DNA of 55,159 bases from Robiginitomaculum sp. (GTDB lineage Bacteria; Pseudomonadota; Alphaproteobacteria; Caulobacterales; Maricaulaceae), in contig JAKIUV010000006.1 in assembly GCA_021647375.1 (NCBI GenBank), positions 1-55,159 of the forward strand. Direction: 5' to 3'. Of the stretch, positions 1 to 8,400 are shown in pieces. Made by a program: the position numbers and the translations under genes. The notes beneath the pieces are model-generated. The model ran no database searches. It was not told the origin of the DNA and saw only the letters and a program-made list of their open reading frames with translations. How positions within the stretch are numbered: position 1 is the first letter of the stretch; the number at the start of each line of letters is the position of its first letter.

Positions 1-413
1 TTCTGGAGATCAAAAATTGCGGTTATTTTCATATCTCGGGCAGAGTTTTGTTGTTTAGCTTCTTTTTGATAGAGGGTATAAATTTTTGATTTGGACAAGT
101 TGGTTCGAAAAAATGCCGTATCCATGGCCAGCAACCTCAAAACCTTTAGTCGCTCGGCATCCGGTAACGTATCCAATTTTAAATCTTCTAATGATATGGA
201 GGCTTTAAGTATTAAATTTTGTTGCTCAATTTTTTGAGCAATGCGCAAGGCTTTCTCAGTTGTTTCAGGGGGAACCAATGAAGTTGATTGTGCAAAAGCC
301 GACGAAAAACAGGCGAATATGCTCATCAGTAGCACGAATAACGTGACACAGTATTTTAAATAAGCTCTATATATATACGGTGACCTATGCACAATTCCCT
401 CGATTTTTGCCAT
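1..413 (-). CDS. N-terminal part of an exported protein, cut by the left edge
   Basis: An open frame starts with ATG at 413 and runs without a stop to base 1, giving 137 complete codons. The N-terminus has the charged stretch RSPYIYRAYLKY, then a hydrophobic core CVTLFVLLMSIFACFSSAFA with likely signal-peptidase cleavage after residue 41 (AFA|QS). The exported part that is visible is helical and charged (KALRIAQKIEQQN, LRLLAMDTAFF, IYTLYQKEAKQQN) and could be the start of a helical-repeat sensor region, but no family is recognised. It is separated from the small peptide gene by the terminator at 518-548, so it is probably a separate transcription unit. Function unknown; the signal peptide and the open frame are the only solid facts. 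Confidence 0.55.
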   Translation of the reverse strand, partial: MAKIEGIVHRSPYIYRAYLKYCVTLFVLLMSIFACFSSAFAQSTSLVPPETTEKALRIAQKIEQQNLILKASISLEDLKLDTLPDAERLKVLRLLAMDTAFFRTNLSKSKIYTLYQKEAKQQNSARDMKITAIFDLQ

Positions 414-517
414 TTGAGCATAAAACCGTTAGGATTTCCCTACTTTTTCAGGGAATCTAAAGCATTAAAAATCGTTTATACAAGAACATTATGAAAGCAA
501 ACATTTAGGCTTCAGGC

Positions 518-548
518 AAAACAAAACCCGTTACAAAGCATAACGGGT
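518..548 (-). terminator. Rho-independent terminator of the small peptide gene
   Basis: Read on the minus strand, an 8-bp perfect stem ACCCGTTA / TAACGGGT (541-548 with 526-533, 7-nt loop) is followed at once by TTTGTTTT. It lies about 30 bases after the stop codon of the 22-residue peptide gene. Confidence 0.8.
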
Positions 549-578
549 CACCCACTCCAGCCAGTAATTTTATTATAA

Positions 579-647
579 CTACAAATTGATAACAATCGGG
601 ATGCCGCCTGTTACGATTTCTACTTCTTGGTTGGTAAGTTCACGCAT
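579..647 (-). CDS. 22-residue double-glycine leader peptide (bacteriocin/pheromone-like precursor)
   Basis: The frame is ATG at 647 to TAG at 579, 22 residues. Residues 1-15 are MRELTNQEVEIVTGG, which matches the double-glycine leader style of peptides processed by C39 peptidases: an M-R-E-L start, acidic/hydrophobic alternation, hydrophobic residues at positions -4 and -7, and GG at -2/-1. The predicted mature core is only IPIVINL. A Shine-Dalgarno GGGGA lies 7 bases before the ATG. A TTGATA-17-TATTAA promoter (725-753) lies upstream and a clear hairpin terminator downstream, so the gene looks like a complete monocistronic unit. The neighbouring gene encodes an exporter with an intact C39 protease, the expected partner. 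The role is inferred: secreted signal, antimicrobial or membrane-active peptide. A core this short is unusual, and the sequence alone cannot show expression. Confidence 0.72.
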   Translation of the reverse strand: MRELTNQEVEIVTGGIPIVINL

Positions 648-724
648 AATGAAGTCCCCATCTAGTTGTTTATAGTTGCCCGCTTACCTACCCTCAATGG
701 TAAATAAGTGGTTACTAGAAGTAG

Positions 725-753
725 TTAATATTTTATTTCTGTATGAATATCAA
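725..753 (-). promoter_or_regulatory. Predicted promoter of the leader-peptide gene
   Basis: On the minus strand TTGATA (753-748) is followed after exactly 17 bases by TATTAA (730-725). A start near 718 would give a 5' leader of about 70 bases. This promoter lies between the exporter stop (809) and the peptide start (647), so the peptide can be expressed independently of the exporter operon. Confidence 0.45.
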
Positions 754-808
754 GGACTTAACGCAACTTTTTTCAATTTTCATGGATCATGTGAATTCTT
801 AGCAAAAA

Positions 809-2881
809 CTAGGCGGGTTTTACTGTAAAAACCGTGTCTGCACGGTTAATTAGCTGTTGCCTGTGGGCAATAATAATGCGGGTTATGTCCATATTTGCAA
901 GCACTTCGGCAATTTTTGCTTCAGTTTTAGCATCTATATTGGCTGTTCCTTCGTCCAAAAATAGAATGCTTGGGTCATGATATAGGGCACGTGCGAGCAG
1001 CACTCGTTGTTTTTGCCCGCCGGAAAGCACACTGCCCATGTCCCCGACCATAGAGAGATAGTGCATGGGAATAGCAGCAATCTCGTCGTGTATTTGCGCA
1101 GCCATTGCGGCGCGGTAGACCTTTTGCATGTCGATCTGCGGATCGAAGAAGCTGATATTATCGGCGATGGTCCCTGACAACAATTGGTCGTCTTGCATAA
1201 CCACACCGATTTGCGCCCGCCATGCCGCCATGCCAATATCGGACAGCGCCCTTCCGTCCACTTCTATAACGCCTGCGTTCGGCGTATAAAGCCCCAGTAA
1301 AAGCTTCATCAAGGTTGTTTTACCGCCGCCGCTCACCCCTGTGATGGTCATCATCTTGCCCGCCGGAATTTCAAGGCTGAAATCCTTGAACACATATGGG
1401 TCATTGTCGGAATAGCGAAAGCTGACATTTTTAACCGAGATAGCGCCGCTCTCTAGTTTTACTCTTGGGCTGGCGGTTTCGATGTTTTCGGTTTTTGTGT
1501 AGACAATATCTGCCAGACGGTCGAGATGCAGAGATAAAAGCGATACCTTGATGCCCTCGCTCAGCAGCTTTTTGATGCTTTCTGTAAAGTGCTGTTGATA
1601 GCCCAAAAACGCAAACAACATGCCGATGCTAAAGACATCCGCATCACCAATGATCAGCTTTGCGCCTAGATAAACCGTTATGACAATTTGTCCGCCCATC
1701 AGCAGGGTTTCGAAAAACTTTTGCAAGACAAGCCATTTTCCGTGGGCGGTGTTTGCGTTGATAGTGTCTGCGAACAGGTTGCGCCACGCGGCTTCGCGGG
1801 CGGCTTCCCGGCCAAACAATTTAACCGTGGTGGCGGCGCGAATACTCTCGATGACATGTGTGTTTTCGATGGCCTTGGTGATGATGGCCTCTTCTTCTGT
1901 GCGGCGTAGGCTCGGATAAATCAGCAGGGTAGCCAACACAAATAATGCGGTTAATACCAGCACAGCCCAGGCCAGGAGCGGAGCATAGATAAACATAATC
2001 ACCAAAGTAAACACGGCCATTAACCCGTCGAGAACAATAGCAACAACGCTTTCGGTCAGGGCTTCTTGTATGGGGCGCGCTGAACCAATGCGCGATATTA
2101 TATCGCCCACATGGCGCTTTTCAAACCAGCTTGTGGGCAGGCGGATGAGGTGGCGAAATATATTGCCGACCATTTGAAAACTAATCTGGTTGCCGTAAAC
2201 CAATATTGCCCAACCGCGCACGGCTTCGGACAGGGCGCGGATAGCAACCAAGCCGCCGAACCCGAGTAGGAGGGCAAATAACAAGTTCGTATCTTTCGGC
2301 CCCACGGCTCGGTCAACAACCAATTGTAAGTAAAAAGGAGCCGCCAGTGCCACCATTTGTAAAATCACTGACAGGGTTAAAGTTTGCAAAACCGCCCGCT
2401 TCATGCCGACCAAGCGGCTCCAGAGGTCACGCAAACGTGGGCGCAGGCGGTTTTGTAATATGTTGAAATCTGCGGCTGGTGTTAGCTCCAATACCACTCC
2501 GGAGAAATGATCCGACACTTTCTCCAATGCCATAACCCGCAGGCCTCGCCCCGGATCAATAAAATGCACTTTGCCGTTTGCCACTTTTTTCAGGACAACG
2601 AAATGATTGAGATCCCAATGAAGGATGGCGGGCGTTTGCACTTTCTCCAACTGATCAAGCTCGACCCGGAGGGGGCGCGACGAGAGATGTAGCGTCGCCG
2701 CCGTCGCCATCACTTGTTTTAGATTGGCACCTTTTAGGGAGACGCTCGCCGTTTTACGTAAAGCATTTAAATCAATATCATGACCGTGATAACGGGCGAT
2801 CATCACTAGGCAAGCAATGCCGCATTCGGTCGCCTCGGTCTGCAAGACGACGGGAAGTTTTTTGCGAGAAAATATACTCAT
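809..2881 (-). CDS. Peptidase-C39 ABC exporter (CvaB/RaxB-like bacteriocin transporter)
   Basis: A 690-residue protein of the family that removes double-glycine leaders and exports the peptide. An N-terminal C39 protease carries Gln14, catalytic Cys20 (ATECGIACL), His93 (LNHFVVL) and Asp109 (FIDPGRG), so the catalytic set is complete. It is followed by an ABC-exporter membrane domain (about residues 150-450) and a nucleotide-binding domain with Walker A GVSGGGKTT near residue 515, Q-loop VMQDDQLLSG, signature LSGGQKQRV near 620, Walker B/D-loop LFLDEGTANID (the CvaB-type variant) and H-loop IIIAHR. Length is normal for the family. Its ATG overlaps the stop of the upstream mini fusion-protein gene (ATGA), implying translational coupling. 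The nearest candidate substrate is the peptide at 579-647. Confidence 0.93.
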   Translation of the reverse strand: MSIFSRKKLPVVLQTEATECGIACLVMIARYHGHDIDLNALRKTASVSLKGANLKQVMATAATLHLSSRPLRVELDQLEKVQTPAILHWDLNHFVVLKKVANGKVHFIDPGRGLRVMALEKVSDHFSGVVLELTPAADFNILQNRLRPRLRDLWSRLVGMKRAVLQTLTLSVILQMVALAAPFYLQLVVDRAVGPKDTNLLFALLLGFGGLVAIRALSEAVRGWAILVYGNQISFQMVGNIFRHLIRLPTSWFEKRHVGDIISRIGSARPIQEALTESVVAIVLDGLMAVFTLVIMFIYAPLLAWAVLVLTALFVLATLLIYPSLRRTEEEAIITKAIENTHVIESIRAATTVKLFGREAAREAAWRNLFADTINANTAHGKWLVLQKFFETLLMGGQIVITVYLGAKLIIGDADVFSIGMLFAFLGYQQHFTESIKKLLSEGIKVSLLSLHLDRLADIVYTKTENIETASPRVKLESGAISVKNVSFRYSDNDPYVFKDFSLEIPAGKMMTITGVSGGGKTTLMKLLLGLYTPNAGVIEVDGRALSDIGMAAWRAQIGVVMQDDQLLSGTIADNISFFDPQIDMQKVYRAAMAAQIHDEIAAIPMHYLSMVGDMGSVLSGGQKQRVLLARALYHDPSILFLDEGTANIDAKTEAKIAEVLANMDITRIIIAHRQQLINRADTVFTVKPA

Positions 2882-3141
2882 CCGCTGCGCCCTAAAACCC
2901 AGCGCCAGATAGCCGTGTTTTCGCCTTCAATCTGCACCGTTCCCAAGGCCCCGAATGTTACGACACCCAATATAATCATCATCAACAACCCAGTGATCAG
3001 CCATGTGCTGAGAGGAGCGGCTAAAACCACATCACCAAATAAAGCGCGGGTGCGGTGGCGGACGGCCTCTTCGCGAAACAGCGGTGTTTGCGGCTCGTTT
3101 TTGTCTTTTGAACTATCATTTGTTTTCGGTGCATCGGTCAT
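2878..3141 (-). CDS. Miniature HlyD/CvaA-type membrane-fusion protein, 87 residues
   Basis: Residues 20-42 (LFREEAVRHRTRALFGDVVL) match the cytoplasmic N-terminus of fusion proteins that partner C39 exporters, and residues 44-67 are the single membrane helix. Family members then continue for about 300 residues of lipoyl and coiled-coil periplasmic domain. Here the protein goes straight to VQIEGENTAIWRWVLGRSG, which resembles the extreme C-terminal tail of the family (the ..E-x-R-S-x-x-x-W-x-L-x-P.. end). The simplest reading is an internal in-frame loss that joins both ends. The gene keeps a 3-base gap to parB and a 4-base ATGA overlap with the exporter, so it is still built into the operon. 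It may be a working reduced form, with the periplasmic part supplied in trans, or a decayed one. Confidence 0.7.
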   Translation of the reverse strand: MTDAPKTNDSSKDKNEPQTPLFREEAVRHRTRALFGDVVLAAPLSTWLITGLLMMIILGVVTFGALGTVQIEGENTAIWRWVLGRSG

Positions 3142-3144
3142 GTT

Positions 3145-4188
3145 TTAGCTCTGGCGTATCCGCTTAACCAAATCGTCAAACTGCTCCATTGTTTTGTATT
3201 TAATGGTCAGTGATCCGCCTGGGTTTTTGTGATTAATACGGACATCCATGCCGATATGTTGGGATAATTTGCGCTCTATAAAATGTATATTAGCGTCGGG
3301 GGCATCGCCAGTTTTTCCGGTAGACTTCTCTGCTTTGGCCGCGTCTTTGCTCCATTTTTCTGCCGCCCGTACCGACAGACCGCCCGCGACAATGGCCTCG
3401 GCCAAAGCTGCGGGGTCGGGCGCAGACAAAATAGCGCGGGCGTGGCCTGCGGTGATTTTCCCGTCTTCAAGATATTCTTGAGCCAAAGGCGGCAGATTTA
3501 ACAGGCGCAAACAATTGGCGATGTGGGAGCGGCTTTTGCCCGTAGCCTTGGCGATTTCAATCTGCTTACGGCCAAATTGGTCGATGAGCGCCTGATAGGC
3601 TTCGGCTTCTTCTATGGGGTTGAGGTCGGTTCGTTGCACATTTTCTATGACGCCGATTTCCAAAACCTCGCGGTCGGATAAATCCCTAATCAGCGCAGGC
3701 ATGGCTTCCAGCCCGGCGGCTTGTGCCGCATGCCAGCGCCGTTCGCCCGCCACGATTTGGTAGCGGTTGTCAATGCGCTTGCCCTTTATGCCGTAGCTGG
3801 AGGGCAGGGGCCGCACCAATATTGGCTGCAGAACACCTTTTTGCAGTATAGAATTGGTTAGCTCGACCAGTTTGACCTTGTCGAAAAACCGACGCGGCTG
3901 GGACGGGTTGCGCTCTAATTTGTCAATGGGAACTTCGTGGACACCGCGCTTGACCAATGCCCGTGCTATGGGGATTGTATCTTGATTGCCGTGAATAGGC
4001 GGGTGGCCTTTGTCGGCGTTGGGGTTGTCGGGCGTAGCGCGTTTTGACTCCCGTTTTAGCGTTGGCTTTTCGGAGGTTTTCTTTACGGATTTTTTGGCTG
4101 GTTTTTCCGCAGAGCTTTCAGGAATGGCAATATCTGCCATCAGCGCCGATAGGCCGCGCCCTAATTTTGATGCTGGTTTCTTACTCAT
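3145..4188 (-). CDS. parB: Chromosome-partitioning protein ParB
   Basis: A 347-residue ParB/Noc-type CTPase that binds parS and spreads on the origin region. The N-terminus carries a lysine-rich linker (about residues 20-70) that in the family holds the ParA-activating segment. The CTP-binding part includes the NPSQPRRFFD box and the GERRWHAAQAAG motif, followed by the helix-turn-helix region (GRKQIEIAKATGKSRSHIANCLRLL) and a C-terminal dimerisation domain. It overlaps the end of parA by 4 bases. Three perfect parS copies lie at 10193, 12341 and 12671, the expected targets. The unusual feature is downstream: the fusion-protein/exporter genes follow after only 3 bases. Confidence 0.97.
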   Translation of the reverse strand: MSKKPASKLGRGLSALMADIAIPESSAEKPAKKSVKKTSEKPTLKRESKRATPDNPNADKGHPPIHGNQDTIPIARALVKRGVHEVPIDKLERNPSQPRRFFDKVKLVELTNSILQKGVLQPILVRPLPSSYGIKGKRIDNRYQIVAGERRWHAAQAAGLEAMPALIRDLSDREVLEIGVIENVQRTDLNPIEEAEAYQALIDQFGRKQIEIAKATGKSRSHIANCLRLLNLPPLAQEYLEDGKITAGHARAILSAPDPAALAEAIVAGGLSVRAAEKWSKDAAKAEKSTGKTGDAPDANIHFIERKLSQHIGMDVRINHKNPGGSLTIKYKTMEQFDDLVKRIRQS

Positions 4189-4982
4189 GATGACTTCCTT
4201 TTGTTCTTGCCGTGTCGTTTCAATAGCTCTGCGCCCAATTCCATATAGGCCAGCGCCCCCTTGCAGGCCGGGTCATATTCGGTCACAGGCTTGCCAAAGC
4301 TAGGCGCTTCGGCGATGCGGACATTGCGCGGGATTATAGTGTTCAGAACCGCGCGGCCCAAATGCTTGCGCACATCCGCCGCCACGTTTTCAGACAGACG
4401 GTTGCGTTTGTCATACATGGTCAGCATCACCCCGTCGATGACCAGATCCGGATTGACCGAGGCTTTCGCGACCTCGATGGTTTTCAGAAGTTGCGACAAG
4501 CCCTCCAGCGCATAAAACTCGCACTGCAAAGGCACCAGTACAGAACGCGCCGCCGACAAAGCATTAACCGTCAACAGCCCCAGCGCAGGCGGGCAATCTA
4601 TCAACACATAATCCGGCGGACTTTCAAGCGTGCCGAGATAATCCGAAAGCGCAGATTTCAAGCGCGTCGTCCGCCCGGCCTCATTTCCAATCGCCAGCTC
4701 CGCGCCGCTCATATCCATATCAGACGGCACCAAAACCAGGCCGGGCACATCGGTATCCACAACTGTCCCAGCCAAAGCCGCCCCGTCAACGATAACGTCA
4801 TAAAGCGTAACATCCGTCGCCCCACGTGTGCGCGCCAAACCAGTGGTGGCATTGCCTTGCGGGTCAAGGTCAATGAGCAACACCGTCTGCCCCAATTTAG
4901 CCAAGGCGGCGGCAAGGTTAATAGACGTAGTGGTCTTCCCCACCCCGCCTTTCTGGTTTACGATTGCAATAGTTCTGGTCAT
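4185..4982 (-). CDS. parA: Chromosome-partitioning ATPase ParA
   Basis: A 265-residue Soj/ParA-type ATPase. It has the deviant Walker A near the N-terminus (NQKGGVGKTTTSINLAAALA), Walker A' DLDPQGNATTGL and Walker B YVLIDCPPALGLLT. It forms the nucleoid-bound gradient that moves ParB-parS complexes. First gene of parA-parB(-fusion protein-exporter), with 4-base ATGA coupling to parB. In most relatives parA directly follows rsmG; here about 4.6 kb of restriction-modification DNA and repeats lie between the two. Confidence 0.97.
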   Translation of the reverse strand: MTRTIAIVNQKGGVGKTTTSINLAAALAKLGQTVLLIDLDPQGNATTGLARTRGATDVTLYDVIVDGAALAGTVVDTDVPGLVLVPSDMDMSGAELAIGNEAGRTTRLKSALSDYLGTLESPPDYVLIDCPPALGLLTVNALSAARSVLVPLQCEFYALEGLSQLLKTIEVAKASVNPDLVIDGVMLTMYDKRNRLSENVAADVRKHLGRAVLNTIIPRNVRIAEAPSFGKPVTEYDPACKGALAYMELGAELLKRHGKNKRKSS

Positions 4983-5031
4983 AATTTGTACTCTAGTTCA
5001 ATTTTCAAAAGCATGGATAAGTTTCTCCACT

Positions 5032-5250
5032 TTCTCCTTCCCCCATTTATGGGGGAAGTGCCGAAGCGAAGCGTAGGCGATGGGGGCGCGCACATCTTGT
5101 GCGCTTTGAACTCGCGTAACAATCTATACCATCGTTGAGACGCAAGAGCGTCTGCCCCCATCCCCCCTCTGAAGAACGAGGGGTACTTCCCCCAGCGCCC
5201 TCTTGGAAGTCCCTTTGGGGAAAAACGGAGGAAGGAGAAGAAGGAGAAAA
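5032..5250. repeat. Family A palindromic repeat, inverted pair, between parA and the HTH gene
   Basis: CTTCCCCCAT-TTATGGGGGAAG at about 5036-5059 is followed by a GCCGAAGCGAAGCGTAGGC segment, a GATGGGGGCGCGCACA segment and a GCGCAC...GTGCGC stem. An inverted partner beginning near 5135 (GCAAGAGCGTCTGCCCCCATCC) runs to the CTTCCCCC arm and beyond. The same blocks recur at 9225-9480, 26440-26570 and 30905-31060. Apart from these repeats nothing is seen between parA and the HTH gene; the parA promoter must lie here or upstream but is not clear. Confidence 0.75.
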
Positions 5251-5267
5251 TTGTCGCACCCCCTCCA

Positions 5268-5483
5268 TCATTTCTCTTCTCTTAATTCCGTCACCATCTT
5301 TATAAACACTTCGCGCTTAGCAGGCCAAAGTTCTGCATTTCCTCGTTCCAATCTGTTGACTTCATTGTCGACCGTGCGCTTAGACCCCTTAAAGCCAAGC
5401 GCCTGCGCAAATTCATACCGCGACATCCCCAGCTTCCCCCGTGTGCGTTTAATCATATTAGGTGTAATGTGAATTTCGGTCAT
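5268..5483 (-). CDS. Small helix-turn-helix protein linked to the restriction-modification gene
   Basis: A 71-residue protein, mostly a Cro/CI-type helix-turn-helix: IKRTRGKLGMSRYEFAQALGFKGSKRTVDNEVNRLERG. It starts inside the stop of the upstream 1078-residue restriction-modification gene (ATGA overlap), so the two are translated together. Its size and position suggest a controller of that system or an antitoxin-like partner. Unlike classical C-proteins it lies downstream of the enzyme gene, not upstream. No operator was identified. Confidence 0.75.
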   Translation of the reverse strand: MTEIHITPNMIKRTRGKLGMSRYEFAQALGFKGSKRTVDNEVNRLERGNAELWPAKREVFIKMVTELREEK

Positions 5484-8400
5484 GTGTTGGCCTCTATCAA
5501 TTTGATTTCTTGTGGGGTTAAATCAAACAATTCATAGACCAGCGCGTTGATTTTGGCTTCACCTGCCGCGATTTCGCCCGTTAATTGGGTGATTTTTGCC
5601 CGTTCAACACCGAGCCAGTCTTCCCAATCCGAGCGCTCATGCAGAGGAATATCGGTTTTATACAAGCGCTTGATTTCTTTGCGAAAGGCGGCGAAGTCGA
5701 CAAAGCCGTGCCAGTTTTTCAACTTGTTTGACAGCTTGGCGGCCTGCCCATCAGGGCATAAATCCGGGATACGTTGGCGCACAGATTGTTGTATTTTATA
5801 GCGCTGCTCGGCGGCGCTTTGGCAGGCTTGGGCGAGTACGGCAATAGCTTCTTTTTGTTCATTTGTGGCGTCTGGGATAGGTAATTGCACTACATTTTGT
5901 GTTGTAGCCTCGTAATAACCACCGCGCATCATTGTGGTAATGCGGGAAAAAACAAACCAGAGAGAACTGCTATTAAGTAAAGCAAGCTCAAACCATCCTG
6001 TGTTTGGAAAAATATAGCATTTGTTATTTGTGAAATAATTTTTCTCATCAAAACTATACAAGGGTTTGTTTTGAAAATGCCCGTAAACAATCTTCGGCGC
6101 TTCAAACTTATCGTAATAATCACAAGCGCGGAGTTCCCACCAATAATCGCCCTTGTCCGTGCGCTTGCGGCAGACGGCGGCATAGGGGTAGAGATGCTCG
6201 CTGAGGGCGGGGAAATCACGGCTTAAATTTTGCCATGCTTCCAATTCGCTCAGCACGCCGTATTTTGTCTGTGTCCAACCCTTGGGGAAAAATATCAGAA
6301 ACTGGTCTTGGGGTTCGGCGCGCCATTTTTTAAGATCCCTGCCCACAAGCCACGGCTTGAGCCGCTCCATACTACGGGCGTCTTGTTTAACCAATTGGTC
6401 GCGGGTTTTCTTGTCGATGACAAAGGCTTCATTGCGTCCTGTTTTAATACCGTAAAGCGGCGAACCGTAAACCTGTTTCAAGGTCTGGCGGTCTTTGGTC
6501 AATTTAATCCGTAATTTGGTCAAGGCCGGATCTTCGAATTTCCATGCGGCGGGCGACAAATCGTGCTGGTCAAATTTTTGCGCGTTTTTGTCAAAGCTGG
6601 CCGCGAAATTATCTTCGGGTAAATCGTCAATCGTCCAAAACAGCGTATTCATACCCTTAGCGGGCTTGCCCTTTTTCACCCCCATCACCGCCGGATAGGT
6701 GGTGACGCCTTCAAACACTTGAATATCGCCAAAATCCACCATGGTTTCAATCAGGCCGTTTTCCAAAATATAGCTGCGTAAAGGTGCGCCGGAACTGGTT
6801 TTGAAAAACGTGCTGGAACAAATATAGCCGAGCCGCCCGCCGTCTTTGAGCAATCTCAAACCGCGCTCGAAAAAATAGACGAATAAATCTGCGACGCCGT
6901 GATAAACTTCAAACCGTTTTTTCAGGGCAGGCTTTAAGTCTTTAAACCGTTCTTGGCGCACATAGGGCGGGTTGCCGAGGACAATATCAAATTTACCTTG
7001 TGAGACATCTTTAAAAGCCATCAACCAATCAAAATCATGTTTGTGATAGGCCATGTTGGAGGTGCCGATTAAACTATCTCCGACCTTGATATTATCATCC
7101 AGACTATCCAATACCTTGCCGCGCTTGGCGGTTTTTAACCACAAGGATAATTTCGTTATTTCGACGCTTTCCTCATTCACATCAACCCCGTACAGGTTTT
7201 TGGTCAGGACTTCACGGTCGGCATCGAACATGTCCAAGCGTTTTGTTGGGTCTAGCTCGGCAATTTTATTATTGACCCGGTTATATTCGGCCCTCAAGAA
7301 GTCAAAGGCCGTGACCAAAAACACGCCCGAACCACAGGCGGGATCAACGATTTTCAATTTAGAAATTTGCGCTCTATAGTCTCGCCAAGCCTCAATTTCC
7401 TTGGGGTTTTTACCGCCTTTCCAGTCTATATTTTTGTAATCCTCAACACCGCCCTTTTTAGCATATTTCGCCACAGACATAGAAAACAATTCCGCCAGCC
7501 GTTTACCGATGGTTTGTTCGACTATAAATTCGGCAATATAGTCCGGCGTATAAATAACGCCTTCGCGTTTGCGCCGGCCTTTGACGCTGGTGGTTTTTTT
7601 GGCTTCGGCTTCAAATTCACCCTCGCCCATTTGTTGAAGTTCTTCAATATCGGTGATGGATTGTTCAAATATCCGCCCCAGAACCGTAACCCTTACATCG
7701 GATGCAAAATCATATTCGCCTAAATCTTTGAAGCCCTCCATGACGCGGTCGCCAAGGTTTAGTTTTTCAATGGCTTCGTCGTATTGGAACAAACCGCCAT
7801 TATAGCGCGGGATATTCATGGGCGCATAACCCTTGTCTATATGGGCAAATAAGGCGCGAAAGCGCTGCCATACCGGAACCGGGTCGCCGTAATCATTTTT
7901 AAATTCATAAGCTTTTTTCAGGGTTTCTTCTGGCAATAATCCGGTGTCTTCGGCAAAGGCGATAAACAGGATTCTGTCCAAAATTGTCTGGGCATAACTA
8001 ATGGAATCCCGCCCATTTATATGGGGGTGATTTCTGCGAATTTCTCCGATGAGCGACAGGCGCAGCGCTTTATAATCAGAATATAATTCTTCGGAAATAT
8101 CCTTGTCTGCATCTCGGGATTTGTTGAGCAGTATTTTACTTGCCCCCCCGAGCAAATTATCTGCGCTCAGGATTCGGATGAATTTCGCGTACTCATATGG
8201 GTCGGTCAGGTTTTTTAGTTGCCAGCTTTCATATTCGCCTGCGCCGCGACCATAAGCATAAAGTCGCAGTTCGGTCATATTACAAACCATGACCCATTGC
8301 GTCCCCTCATTTGCTACGGCATATTGCCAAGCTTGTTGTACGGGTGATATATTACGCCCTGACATAATCGCGTCTAAGTCTTTGGTTTTTGCGCCTTTCA

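Noticed and set aside
660..809. A second tiny frame (MKIEKSCVKSLIFIQK) between exporter and leader peptide
   Set aside because: No double-glycine motif and it covers the predicted promoter of the peptide gene.
1680..1919. Small frames antisense to the exporter
   Set aside because: Shadow frames of a strongly coding gene with no independent signals.
4362..5138. 258-codon plus-strand frame across parA
   Set aside because: Antisense to the clearly coding parA, with Arg/Gln/His-rich composition typical of a shadow frame.
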